A stretch of 64,000 bases of DNA, from positions 13,318,597 through 13,382,596 of the forward strand of contig CM030360.1 of the NCBI GenBank assembly GCA_017893485.1, written 5' to 3'. The stretch comes from Hemerocallis citrina (Eukaryota; Streptophyta; Magnoliopsida; Asparagales; Asphodelaceae). Numbering within the stretch: the stretch's first letter is position 1; every line of letters starts with the position of its first letter. Shown one piece after another: positions 46,380 through 56,528 of the stretch. Made by a program: the position numbers and the translations under genes. Under the pieces are notes generated by a model. It saw only the letters and a program-made list of their open reading frames with translations, had not been told where the DNA came from and did no database searches.

Positions 46380-47918
46380 GCCAGTTTGATTACGACTCAG
46401 AGGCATTTGATTGAGGAGTTGGATCGAGCAGGTATTGAGGTTGTCTTGCAAGGATTGGGAGCATCTTTGGCTCAGTTGAGGCTTCAGCCTACTCTGAATG
46501 CAAGGATCATTGCAAGTCAGGAGCTTGATGCTGATATCTTGGAGATGAAGGAGCAGGTTAGTGCTGGCAGGTTGCCCGGATTTCAAATCAGGGATGGAGT
46601 GTTGTGGTTCGGAGATAGGCTGTGTGTTCCAAATCAGGTGGACCTGAAAGAGAGTATTCTTCAGGAGGCGCATGATACTCTTTTGTCGGTACATCCTGGG
46701 AGTACTAAGATGTACAAAGACATCAAACAGCATTTCTGGTGGTCAGGTTTGAAGCGGGATGTGGCTGATTTTGTTGCGAAGTGTGAGGTTTGTCAGCAAG
46801 TCAAAGCCGAAAATCAGAGACCCGGAGGTCTATTACAGCCGTTACCTATTTCAGAATGGAAGTGGGATAACATCAGTATGGATTTCATTACGGGATTGCC
46901 TAAGAGTCCTAAAGGCAATGACGCGATTTGGGTTATAGTTGATCGACTAACCAAGTCCGCTCACTTTTTGGCGATGAAACTCACTGCTTCGATGGACAAG
47001 TTGGCTGAGATGTATGTTGGCGAGATCGTCAGGCTTCATGGTGTTCCTTCAACTATTGTGTCTGATCGAGATGCGCGGTTTACTTCACATTTCTGGAGGA
47101 GTCTTCAGACATATTTGGGTACCAAGACAGATTTCAGCACTGCTTTTCATCCGCAAATCGATGGGCAGATCGAGAGAGTCAATCGTATTCTTGAGGATAT
47201 GCTTAGGTGTTGTATACTAGACTTTGGAGGCAGTTGGGAAAGGCATTTACCTTTGGTAGAGTTTGCCTACAACAACAGTTTTCAGGCTAGCATTGGGATG
47301 GCGCCGTACGAAGCTTTGTTTGGCAGGAAGTGCAGGACTCCTGTTTGTTGGTATGAAGTTGGGGGGTGTCAGTTGTTTGGTCCTGAGCTTGTGCAGCTAA
47401 CTTCTGAGAAGATTGATCTGATCAGGAAGAGGTTGGTGGAAGCTCAGAGCAGGCAGAAAAGCTATGCAGACAACCGGAGAAGGGACCTTGAGTTTGAGGT
47501 TGGTGACTTCGTCTTTCTGAAGGTATCACCCATCAAAGGTGTGGTTCGTTTTGGCAAAGGCGGGAAGTTAGCCCCGAGGTTTATAGGCCCGTATAAGATA
47601 TTGAAAAGGATCGGGAAAACTGCTTACCGGCTTGAATTACCGGGAGAGTTGTCTCAGGTGCACAATGTCTTCCATGTGTCTATGCTGAGAGGTTATATTC
47701 CAGATCCGAGTCATCATTTGTCTGAAGTGTCGGAAGGTTTGCAGTTAGACCTGAATTACATCGAGTCTCCTGTCGAGATTGTTGACCGTAGGGAGAAAGT
47801 CTTGAGGAATAAGACGATACCGATGGTCAAGGTAGTCTGGAGAAACCACTTGGTTGAAGAGGCTACTTGGGAATCTGAGGAGAAGATGTTGAAGGACTAT
47901 CCTGAGCTGTTTGCTTGA
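46380..47918 (+). pseudogene. Tekay integrase with C-terminal chromodomain
   Basis: An uninterrupted frame of about 510 codons. Zinc-binding H-H-C-C region (HDTLLSVHPGSTKMY, then CEVCQQVK). Catalytic core with Asp in NISMDFITGLP, Asp in VSDRDARFTSHFW and Glu in GQIERVNRILEDML (DD35E). C-terminal GPY/F region near 47590 (PRFIGPYKILKRIG). A type II chromodomain ends the protein at about 47766-47915 (PVEIVDRREK, then VKVVWRNH, then EEATWE, YPELF). Chromodomains in this clade are thought to direct insertion to heterochromatin, which fits the setting. As the end of a Pol broken upstream it cannot be made from this copy. Confidence 0.92.
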
Positions 47919-48012
47919 TTGTATCTTTGTATCTTTGTATCTTTTCTTTGTTGTTGTGTTGTATTCTCTGTTTTCTCGCTCTTGATTGTAGTTCCGGTGA
48001 TGGAACTATTCT

Positions 48013-48025
48013 AAGGAGGGAGTGA
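48013..48025 (+). other. polypurine tract of the Tekay element
   Basis: aaggagggagtga directly before the 3' LTR, primer for plus-strand DNA synthesis. Confidence 0.85.
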
Positions 48026-50835
48026 TGTAATACCCCGATTTTTCAAATATACGAAAGATTATTTATTTTCACATATGGTATGCTTGGGTAGCATGTTGAC
48101 TATTATTTCCCAACATGATGATTAAAGAGTATTGTTTTCTATAAAGTATTTTCTTAAAGCCCAATGATTAGTTTGCTTATTTTCTTTTGAAATAATTATT
48201 TTGGCCCAAACTAATTAAAGCCCATGGTTTAAATCCTTTTATTTTTACAACTTGTTTTGTGTAACACTTTTTTTATAAGACTTGTCATGAGTGTACAAGT
48301 TTTATTAGTGTGGTTTGTGCATGCACGTGCATTTCGCATACACGTGCATTGAGCACTTTTGGTGGCCGGTTGGGTGGAGTAATGGTTTGGAATCATGGGT
48401 AGTTGTGTAGAGGTGTGGGTAGTTATTTCAACCCCCTAGTGCATCCTAACCCTTGATCTTACAACTCCCTAATAAATCCTAGCCCTCTATTCCACTTATT
48501 TTCTAGTATAAATACCCCCTCTCATTCCCTATCTCTTTTACACTAAGATTATTATTGTAAGAGAGGTATTTTGTGAGTTGTGTGTGGGTGCTTTTCTATG
48601 GAGGCCGAGTAGTTTCTGAAGAGTTTGGTGTGGAGCAAGGAGCAAGGGGCGAGGAGTCGTTCACTACTTTAAGGAGCTTTTGCGGGATTTCGATTAATTC
48701 TTCAAATAAGGTGGGTGTTTCTCAGGACTTCTAATGTAGGAATTATACCATGATTATTATAATTGCTACCATGTTATGAGAAGTAAATACAATGTATTGG
48801 AAATTGCCTGAGCATGCTGATGATAATAAGAACAAAAGGGTTGGTACAGTCGACTGTCACATGAACAAGTCGACTGGTACGAGACAATTATTTTTATGAT
48901 GTGGTAATAAATATGTATGTAAAACAGACGTAATAGTACGATTACTAAGTTCATATTTCCCTATGCCACATTTGATGGAGGGAAGGTGAACGGATGAAAA
49001 GAACTAGCGATGGTTAACAAAATTAAGAACGGTCGGTGCAGTCGACTGACGATGTGTTCAGCCGACTGGTGCATTGATTTAATTATGATTATTCGGCAAT
49101 TCCATGAAATGAGACATTTTGTTATGTTGACATAGTATAATGACTTGAGATTTATATTTTCATCTTCGCAAGAAAGTTATGAATAAGTGTAAATGCATGT
49201 TTAAAGTATTTTCCCTAAAGAAAAGACAATGTTAGTAACTTGAAATTTTCATGCTGCGAGGTTACTGAACAAGTAAGAAGTGTGGTGTTTATGAAACATG
49301 AATGTATGTGTACTGTGATGAAAGTGCATTTGTCCAGTCGACTTAATGCGTGTAGCAAGTCGACTGAGCTGAACATAGAAATGTACTATTAAAAGAATCC
49401 CAGAACAGACGACTGATGGATGAACAGTCGACTGTCACGTGGATAACACTGTGAACATGAAAAGTTGCGGGACAGCCGACTGGCCGTGTGCAGCAGTCGA
49501 CTCTCTCGAGTGTTTATGATGAACTTGTATTGACTGTACGAGTCGACTGGTATCCTTCCAAGTCGACTGTACAAAGTGAATTTTTGATATGTCAGAGATT
49601 CTAGTTTTGCTTATTGCTGAAAGTTGTGAACTTTGTGATTGATGTCAATGAACTCTTAGAACTGTATGAATTGATATGAAAAGAATCATAGATGTGAGAT
49701 TAGAATTAAATGAACATGAAAAAGGCTAAGATCATGATAAGAAAGTCCGTGAGACTCTAAATTGAATTATGAGCTGAAAGTGCTCAATTGGAAGTTGTGA
49801 ATTGTAAATTGAAACCAAGAGTGGCTAAGTCTCCCCTGGCAATGGAAATGAAATGGAATTGAAAGGAAGACCAAGGTTGGTCATGTGTAAATAAAATGAA
49901 TAAGTCCGGTTTGGTGGAGAGGCTAACTCTAGAGCTTTGATTTGTATTCATGATTCTAATATTTAGTACATAGTGAAGAGGTGATGAAAGTGAGAGAAAA
50001 ACATAAGTATGAGAACTAGAGTTTACGGTGCGGGTGTGTGAGCCGCAGAATGCATGCTTGATGAGTCAAGACATGGCGCGGGCACAACTCAGAATGATCG
50101 GACTTTAGTCACGCTTGTGGGATGTTTGGTGACTGCAAGAGGATCGTGTTCAGGGAGGAGGCTGAATTGCCGCAGAATGCATGCTTGATGAGTCAAGACA
50201 TGGCGCGGAATTTTACTCCAGGGGCCAGGACACGTGCTTGTACTCATAGATCATCTAGGATACTCACTGTAATTACAGAAGTAGATTAAGTCATGGCGAG
50301 GGATTCAACCCTACAAAAATGAAGAACGGTTAAGTGGTTTGCCCTCGGACCTATGTAGTATGGGATGCATAGAATCCGAACAAGTGCGCATTAGTGTCAT
50401 GTAAATTAAGTAATTGCATTAAGGATTAAGTACACGATCACGACACGACATCATTAAGATTTTCCCCTTTACTTTAATTGTTATGTGAACAAGTTTGTGA
50501 TCTGTTAAGAAATGAGAATCGTTATACTGTTTCTGGCATAGAGAGGATGGCCATGTATGATTATCGTCGGTTGAATAAACTGACGTACCCACAGTTTGTA
50601 TGCAGGTAATTGCATGTGTAAGAGGAATGGATGCATAAAGATTTTACCATGTTGTTGTACATTTGTTTAATTGTTGTAAATTTTACTTCCGCTGTGCAAA
50701 AGAAAAGTATAATATTGATGTAAACTCTGATGTAAGACGAAAAGTTTAAATTTCCTTGTAAAATTGTACTAAAGAAAGTGAAAAGATCCTGTAGAACATC
50801 TCGAATTCAGTGTATTTGGGATTCGGGGCGTTACA
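48026..50835 (+). repeat. 3' LTR of the Tekay element
   Basis: 2810 bases. TATA box at 48507-48514. The GTCGAC pair array is better preserved here than in the 5' LTR (48849-49567). It lacks the 21 bases present in the 5' LTR near 39708. Confidence 0.95.
48849..49567. promoter_or_regulatory. six GTCGAC motif pairs spaced about two helical turns
   Basis: Motif starts: 48849 and 48869; 49041 and 49061; 49337 and 49359; 49408 and 49427; 49475 and 49496; 49542 and 49562. Within-pair spacing is 20, 20, 22, 19, 21 and 20. Nine are exact GTCGAC; three differ by one base (GCCGAC twice, GACGAC). The flanking base pairs usually extend the palindrome to AGTCGACT. The array lies 335-1060 bp downstream of the TATA box, in the transcribed part of the LTR. 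Confidence 0.75.
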
Positions 50836-50840
50836 GGTAC

Positions 50841-51384
50841 GGCCGACCGGTCTTGTTGGACGGTCGACCGCCCGCGGCGCTGCGTTCGTTTTTTAGCTTC
50901 GATTTGTTAGATCGTTTCAGCCCAATCTTCAACTCCAAGTTAGATCGTGCAGCTCCTATTTAGTTACTTCTTTTCCAGGTTATATCGGACGACTGAGAAT
51001 CAAGATTAGACCTAGGTTTTCTCTCTATTCTTCTATATATATTATAAACTCCTCCAATATGAGTGAGAGTACTTCATAGATTATTTTCTCCATTGCAAAG
51101 AGAGATAGTTCTTGGTGGGTGAGATAGTTCTTAGTGGGTGAGTTTAATTCCTTATATTGAGTGAATCAATAACTCATTGTAATCTCTTCTAGTTGAATAT
51201 CAGATCTCCCTATATTTCCTCCCGGATTAATCAAAAGCTAACCGGGATAAGTCATCGGTATGTTTGTGTTAGTTTGGTGGATCTACTTGCTTTTAATTTT
51301 TTTGTCTCATCTACTTCGACTTTCTCATTGCTCTATTTAGTTCCGTTGCGACAATGGCCGTTGGTTGACGCCCCAATCCCAACA
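50841..51384 (+). repeat. 5' LTR of copia copy C, right part
   Basis: Continues the LTR broken at 38394/38399 by the Tekay element and ends cccaaca. Together the two parts match the 3' LTR 52945-53694. It includes the GTCGAC-type motif pair just right of the insertion site. Confidence 0.9.
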
Positions 51385-51425
51385 ACTGGTATCAGAGCTT
51401 CAGGTTGTCGAGTCCCTTGGTTAAG

Positions 51426-52620
51426 ATGATAGGCCACAATATTTTGAAGATCAAGCAGTTCGATGGAAAGATCAATTTCAATCTTTGGAAGACTGACATG
51501 TATGATGTCCTTATTCAAGAACGTTTGCAGTTAGCCGTTAAGAAGAAAGAAAAGCCAAATGATATGAAGGATGACTGTTGGGAAGATATTTGTGAAAGAG
51601 CCATAATTCTGATCCAACTATTCTTGGCGGACGAGGTCAATTACAGATTTCTTGAAGAAACTGATGCGGCGAGTTTGTGGGAAAAACTCATAGATGACTA
51701 CTCTTGTTCCTCGTTATTAGATTGGATGCATTGGAAGAGGAAGTTATTCCGTTTATCTATGAAGGAAGGTACCGATCTCCAAGACCACATTACAGAGTTC
51801 AATAAGGTATTATCTGAACTTAAGGCGATCAACGCAGATATGTGTGAGGAAGATAAATCTTTCAACCTGATATATTCACTGCCGGATTCGTACGAGCCTT
51901 TGATCACAACTACACGGTAGATCTGCCAAGGAGAGTATTTCGGTAGATGGTGTAATCAAGCATTGAAGGAAAATTAACTTAGGAAGGAGACTCAGAAATC
52001 ACCGTCTATTTCCATAAGTTGTCTAGCAGTGGATGGTCCTTCAGGGGAAAGACAAAGTGCTTTGCAAAAGGATTTAAACCGTTACCGTTATTGCAAGAGG
52101 CCAGGGCATATCAAGAAAGATTGTTGAAAATTGCAGAATCAGGAGAGCGCAAAGAATGGAAATTCAGTCGCTAATGTGGTTAGTGCCTTTGATTCAGGTG
52201 ATTTGTGTCTTCTTGTTTCAAATTCTTTAGAAGTGGATTCTAGTTGGTTTCTTGACTCAGGGAGTTCTTCTCATATTTTTTCCGAGAAGGAGTTTTTTTC
52301 TACTTATAAGTCGACTACAGGGCGTTGTGTGACAACGGGAACTGGAGAGATTTGTGAAGTAGTAGGTGAGGGGACAGTTGAGTTGAAGATGCCAGGCTAA
52401 ACATGTTCACTTTAAGGGATGTTTTTCATAATCCTCTGTTGAAATGGAATCTGATTTTCTTGGGAACTCTTGATGCACGGAGCTGCAAGTACACAGCTCG
52501 AGGTGGAGTTCTGTCTATTTTTTAGGGTCTTCGTAAGGTGATTAGAGGTATGAGAGCGGTTGGACCAAGCCAAAACAATCTCTACAAGGTTTGGAAAATC
52601 TGAAATACTTAGGCAAGTGT
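51426..52620 (+). pseudogene. gag-protease pseudogene of copia copy C
   Basis: ATG 51426 opens the best-preserved Gag of the three copies: INFNLWKTDMYDVL, then WEKLIDDYSCSSLLDWMHWK, then LQDHITEFNKVLSELKAIN, then SLPDSYEPL (UBN2-type). A deletion near 51910 breaks the frame. The zinc knuckle near 52090 lacks its first Cys (RYCKRPGHIKKDC). The retropepsin (52131-52400) keeps the D-S-G triad in WFLDSGSSSHIFS. Then a partial pre-integrase tail (NNLYKVW) ends near 52600. Codons follow the same order as in copies A and B, so all three derive from an ancestor already lacking the rest of Pol. Confidence 0.88.
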
Positions 52621-52944
52621 TGCTCCTTTTCCCGTTATTCCCGCAGGCTCAGCTAGTTTGCCGCAAGTAGATTCATCGAGATGAGACCACGACATTCAAA
52701 TATCGTCGAGAGGTGGAGAAAGCCTAAGGGTAGGTGGAGTTCATGCGTAGTTTGGCAACTTCGTGAGTACATCTACGGAGGTGTACCCTTAAAGGGGTAT
52801 ACTGGATTTGGTGAGATTGGGTAGAGATCATTTCAACTAGAAGAAGCTATTGTTCTAAGTTTTCTTTGCAAGTGGAATTTATTAGAGTTTGGAGATGAGT
52901 AACACATCATGTGATAGCACTCATATGCAATCCAAGGTGGAGTT

Positions 52945-53694
52945 TATTAGGATTGTGTCTTGAATACTCGTTGTTCAGATTAGAAGAAGGTAAGATGAAG
53001 CATGAAGGTTGAAGCATCGAAGTAAGTAGAAGGGAAAACAGCAGCAGCAAGGTGCAGGTATAGTTGCGGTCGACTGTCCCAAGTTGCGGTCGACCGCACC
53101 CCCCAAACGCACCCCCCGACCTCTCGTAGTACAGGGATTGTCAGAGAGTGGTACGGTCGACCGGTCTTGTTGGACGGTCGACCGCCCGCGACGCTGTGTT
53201 CGTTTTTAGGCTTCTATTTGTTAGGTTGTTTCAGCCTAATCTTCAACTCTACGTTAGATCGTGCGGCTCATATTCAGTTACTTCTTTTCTAGGTTATATC
53301 GGACGACTGAGAATCACGATTAGACCTAGGTTTTCTCTCTATTCTTCTATATATATTGTAAACTCCTCCAATATGAGTGAGATTACTTCATAGATTATTT
53401 TCTCCATTGCAAAGAGAGCCTCAAGAGAGAGATAGTTCTTGGTGGGTGAGTTTAATTCCTTGTATTGAGTGAATCAATAACTCCTTGTAATCTTTTCTAG
53501 TTGAATATCAGATCTCCCTATATTTCCCTCCGGATTAAGCAAAAGCTAACCGGGATAAGTCATCAGTGTGTTTGTGTTAGTTTGGTGGATCTTCTTGCTT
53601 GCTCAATTTATTCGTCTCATCTACTTCGACTTCCTCATTGCTCTATTTAGTTCCGCTGCGACAACAGGTGTTGGTTGACGCCCCAATCCCAACG
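52945..53694 (+). repeat. 3' LTR of copia copy C
   Basis: 750 bases. CAG triplets near 53037-53050. GTCGAC motifs at 53069, 53089, 53156 and 53177, i.e. two pairs spaced 20 and 21 bp. It preserves the empty target site of the Tekay element (ggtac at 53150-53154, next to a GTCGAC). Confidence 0.92.
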
Positions 53695-54125
53695 GAACTC
53701 AACAGAGCCAAACCCACTTGGAAAACAATTTGAACACCCTCATAGAGAAAGACTTCCCATATACAAAGAGCCAAAAGAAAAGGAAATGAGTAAGAGAAAA
53801 CTATTATGAACCATTGACTCGCATACATGCTGGGATTGATCATTTTTTCATAAAAATGTTGCCCCAACTTCTGCAGGTGCTCTTTCACCAATTGCTCAAA
53901 TTGGAATAGGTATTGTTGTACAAGTGGCAAACCAACCAAATACAACCCTTCCATTGGTGCATGAATAGATCCCTTCAGCAAAACAACTAGTAGCCAAAAC
54001 ACTTCTTCTTCACTCATGTAAAGCAACAAAAGTCTAGATAAAAATTCCATACCCTGAACATAACCAACATCTCTGTCATATACATAGTACGCCTTTAGAA
54101 CATTGTACAAGGAACTTTGACTTTG
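53695..54125 (-). pseudogene. captured RabGAP/TBC gene fragment, 5' part
   Basis: A minus-strand open stretch of about 140 codons with the core of a plant TBC domain (GTPase-activating protein for Rab GTPases in vesicle traffic): SLYNVLKAYYVYDRDVGYVQ (the YxQG catalytic Gln motif), then LLLLYMSEEEVFWLLVVLL, APMEGLYLVGLPLVQQYLFQ, MINPSMYASQWF and FLYEGVQIVFQVGLALL. It continues in frame at 38202 beyond copia copy C. The catalytic IxxDxxR arginine motif lies upstream in full genes and is not present. Absence of visible introns over this stretch would fit capture from spliced RNA, but the donor gene is not here to compare. Without start, termination or full domain it is a fragment. Confidence 0.8.
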
Positions 54126-54279
54126 AGAACTCTTCGATGATGAAGCAAATATGCCGATGAGAAATACAAATAATAGAGACATCAAAAACCCTTAGCCAAA
54201 TATGTTAACACCAAGTTGTTCATATATCGGACTAAAGAAAGCATCAACAAATTGAATAACCCACCAAGTGATGAAGACT

Positions 54280-54750
54280 TTAACAGCAACAAGAAATAAC
54301 ACCACACCTCTCTGAAGAACTGCACAACAAGCTTCTCAGCTTCGGACACCAGCTTCTTCCACCTGTATCAAAGATGAAGAACTTTGCAAGCAAAAAGAGT
54401 TTTGCAAAGATGAAGTGCCCATCAATGGAACCATGGAAAGTCATGTCATAAACTGCACTAAAATTATCTCTCTGTTTGGCATTAGTTGTCTTAACCAATG
54501 CATTTATTTGTTCACCCACATCTTTCAAAAATAACCCACATACAATCCCAGCCTCTTCTTTCATGCTTTGCAATTCCTCATGAAGTTTATGTTCAACAGT
54601 TTCGTGAAATAACTTGATTGCTGCTGCTGCCCTCACCTTTTCATTGTTCAACTCCTTATCGAGAATTGATGTTTTTTTGACATACACATGCTTCCTTGCC
54701 CTTGCATCCTTCAGCTCCTTCTCTTATTTCTGCTTCAAATTTAGCTTTTC
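54280..54750 (-). pseudogene. probable captured MIC60 (mitofilin) gene fragment
   Basis: On the minus strand the frame reads EKELKDARAR, then ILDKELNNEKVRAAAAIKL, then VEHKLHEELQSMKEE (about 54735-54555). This order and spacing resemble the coiled coil of plant MIC60, the inner-membrane MICOS subunit that shapes mitochondrial cristae. One stop (TAA) precedes EKELK. The following 275 bases (to 54280) stay open but are not recognised and may be a third fragment or frameshifted sequence. Identification is from memory of the family pattern, so moderate confidence. Confidence 0.5.
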
Positions 54751-55130
54751 TTTCACAAAGATGTATACCTCTGTTTCAATCTGCTTGTTTCCTTCAACAT
54801 CGAGATCGATCTGGCTGGAAATCACTTGGGCATTTTCACAAACATGTAGTGGGCAACCTGAAATTGAAGAGTTCGTTGCTATCAAAACAGTGCTTCAACG
54901 AATTTGGCTTCAATCTTGAACGGCAGAATCGACTCCGTTGGATCAATAATCTCCTTGCTAGACTTCCTTGCTGCAATTAATCGCCCCACTTGACACGATA
55001 AGTGTTGTAATTGAGCAAGAATCATCTTTATTTTGGTCGACAAATCCTTCGATAATTCCTTAACCTATTGCTCAACACCACTCAATCTCACCTCCAAGAT
55101 TTGTTGATGTTGATGCTGCTACAAATCCAA
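54751..55130 (-). pseudogene. 5' internal region of the gene-capturing element
   Basis: Minus strand next to the 5' LTR. A broken frame reads ILEVRLSGVEQ, a stop, VKELSKDLSTKIKMILAQL and GRLIAARKSSKEI, a short coiled coil like those opening many plant retroelement polyproteins. It may be the residue of the original gag N-terminus before the captured sequence begins. Confidence 0.4.
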
Positions 55131-55467
55131 CTCATTCGAAACTGCATCGCCGCCATTAAAGAACTCAAGAACATTGAATTGGTGATAGGAATAAGAAAAA
55201 TAGAGTTAGGTTTGAGAGAGAGATCCAGAACTCAGTGAAATCAAGAACGAAGAAGAAGAAGAAGAATAGAGAAGAAAATGAAAATTGTTCCCAAATCAGA
55301 CATACCCATAACTGGGTTGTCCTCTAACTATTTATAGCTTTCATTACACGTGCACAATTTGTACATTACACTCTTACACTTAAGTCCCTATACTTTCACT
55401 ATTTACATTTGCTTTGATACACACTCATACAACACTTCAGCTTCACTCTCTATTTGGATGTGTATCA
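55131..55467 (-). repeat. 5' LTR of the gene-capturing element
   Basis: About 337 bases, matching 37475-37813. Reverse TATA box at 55329-55336. The inner end differs slightly from the left copy (ctcattcg for gatgcattcg), so the exact boundary is uncertain by a few bases. Confidence 0.85.
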
Positions 55468-55472
55468 TGTTA

Positions 55473-56149
55473 CTTTGTGGGAGTGATAACATGTTTGGGA
55501 ATTTGATCATAATTAGTCTCATGTTATAACTAGCATGTCTAGGGTTCTTAAGTGTGTCTTATCATACTGTGTGTATAACTATAGTGACTAATCCTCTATT
55601 TGCAGTTTATGTTAATCGTATATTTACTTCTCTATTAAAGATTGATGTATAAGTTTTGTGATAAATATCTGTAACTTAGGTGGGAGCATCCGTAATGGAG
55701 GATGTTACTCCATTAGTTATGTTTTGTTCTTTCTCGTTCTTTGTACTGTGTGTGTAAAGATGAATTATAACATATTAGTAATTATCTCGTTTACCATTTC
55801 AAAGATGAAGGAAAACGAATAAAGGAAAGAACTCTTCGCTCAAAGTGTTTGACCACTTGGACATTGTTAGAACCACGAAAGAAAACAAGCGATTTTGTAA
55901 AATATGGTGTAATTTTGTATTACTCCTATTATTGTTATTCTATAATGTGCATATCGTTGTCAATTACATGTGTAAGTTGAGTTAAACAAACGAAATAATT
56001 GATAATGGTAGTTCCAATTTGGGTAGTCCTTGAACACGACATAATATGCTGGAACATGTGAACCATATATTAAATTATTTGCTCTTGTTAAAACTCATAA
56101 CTTTGATAAATGAACTTCATTAAATCATGAAAAAAGTGAAGTTTGTGCT
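55473..56149. other. unassigned AT-rich spacer
   Basis: Flank of the nest. No gene or terminal repeat recognised; it may contain very decayed copia sequence. Confidence 0.4.
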
Positions 56150-56400
56150 CAGATTATAATCACTACAAAATCATTAAGTATGGTCTGTAGGCGTACACAA
56201 CTTTTTGAGTCAATACAATCTGATATTTGTGATCTCAGTTGCTTTGTGCCTAGTTGAAACAATGGTTAGTTAGAAGTATTTAATCACTTTGTAGATGATT
56301 CTTGAAGGTTTATCATATATATGAAGGGTGAAGTACTTTTTATTTTAATGAATTAAAATTTTAGTTAATGCCAAGATCAAAAGGGTTTAAATTTGATAGA

Positions 56401-56528
56401 GGTGTTGAATATGTTTTAGTAATTTAGAAAAGTTTGCATTTGGCATAATCTCTAGTGCACTCTAGGTGTTGAATATGTTTTAGTAATTTAGAGAAGTTTG
56501 CATTTGGCATAATCTCTAGTGCACTCTA
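56401..56528. repeat. 64-bp tandem duplication
   Basis: 56401-56464 and 56465-56528 are identical but for one base (gaaaag / gagaag). It lies in the decayed integrase region of copia remnant 2. Confidence 0.9.

Larger units (their letters stand above)
38400..50835 (+). mobile_element. Tekay-clade chromovirus, full length (third level)
   Basis: Ty3/gypsy element of 12436 bp, about 10.9 kb without its nested LTR. Target duplication ggtac (38395-38399 and 50836-50840); the empty site is visible in the other LTR of copy C at 53150-53154. 5' LTR 38400-41231, primer-binding site 41235-41247 (tggtatcagagcc, initiator Met tRNA), small upstream ORF 41400-41825, gag, protease, RT, RNase H, integrase with chromodomain, purine tract 48013-48025 (aaggagggagtga), 3' LTR 48026-50835. 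The LTRs differ by roughly 27 substitutions, a 21-bp indel and a T-run indel, about 1%, so insertion is recent. Stops and a frameshift make this copy non-coding. Confidence 0.95.
38203..53694 (+). mobile_element. non-autonomous Ty1/copia element, copy C (second level)
   Basis: Target duplication gaact (38198-38202 and 53695-53699). The 5' LTR runs 38203-38394 and 50841-51384, split by the Tekay element. Primer-binding site 51387-51398 (tggtatcagagc), gag-protease pseudogene, purine tract 52934-52944 (aaggtggagtt), 3' LTR 52945-53694 (begins TA for TG, ends cccaacg for cccaaca). Internal region 51385-52944 is 1560 bp with no integrase, RT or RNase H, the same layout as copies A and B. Confidence 0.9.
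37475..55467 (-). mobile_element. gene-capturing LTR retroelement (outermost level of a four-level nest)
   Basis: Two direct repeats of about 339 bp (37475-37813 and about 55131-55467) are flanked by the target duplication tgtta (37470-37474 and 55468-55472). Polarity is minus: each LTR has a minus-strand TATA box (37684-37677; 55336-55329), and a purine tract (aaagaggagaggagt on the minus strand, about 37828-37814) abuts the left LTR. Its own internal DNA is only about 1.8 kb (55130-53695 plus 38202-37814); the rest is copia copy C and what is nested in that. The internal part contains fragments of host genes (TBC RabGAP, probable MIC60) and no recognisable retroviral enzyme, so it is non-autonomous. 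The primer-binding site was not identified. Confidence 0.8.

Noticed and set aside
53643..53694. C-terminal end of the TBC frame inside the copia LTR
   Set aside because: Read-through of the minus strand into the LTR; the true continuation lies at 38202.
54614..54980. Plus-strand frames opposite the MIC60-like fragment
   Set aside because: Shadows of the minus-strand coiled-coil sequence.
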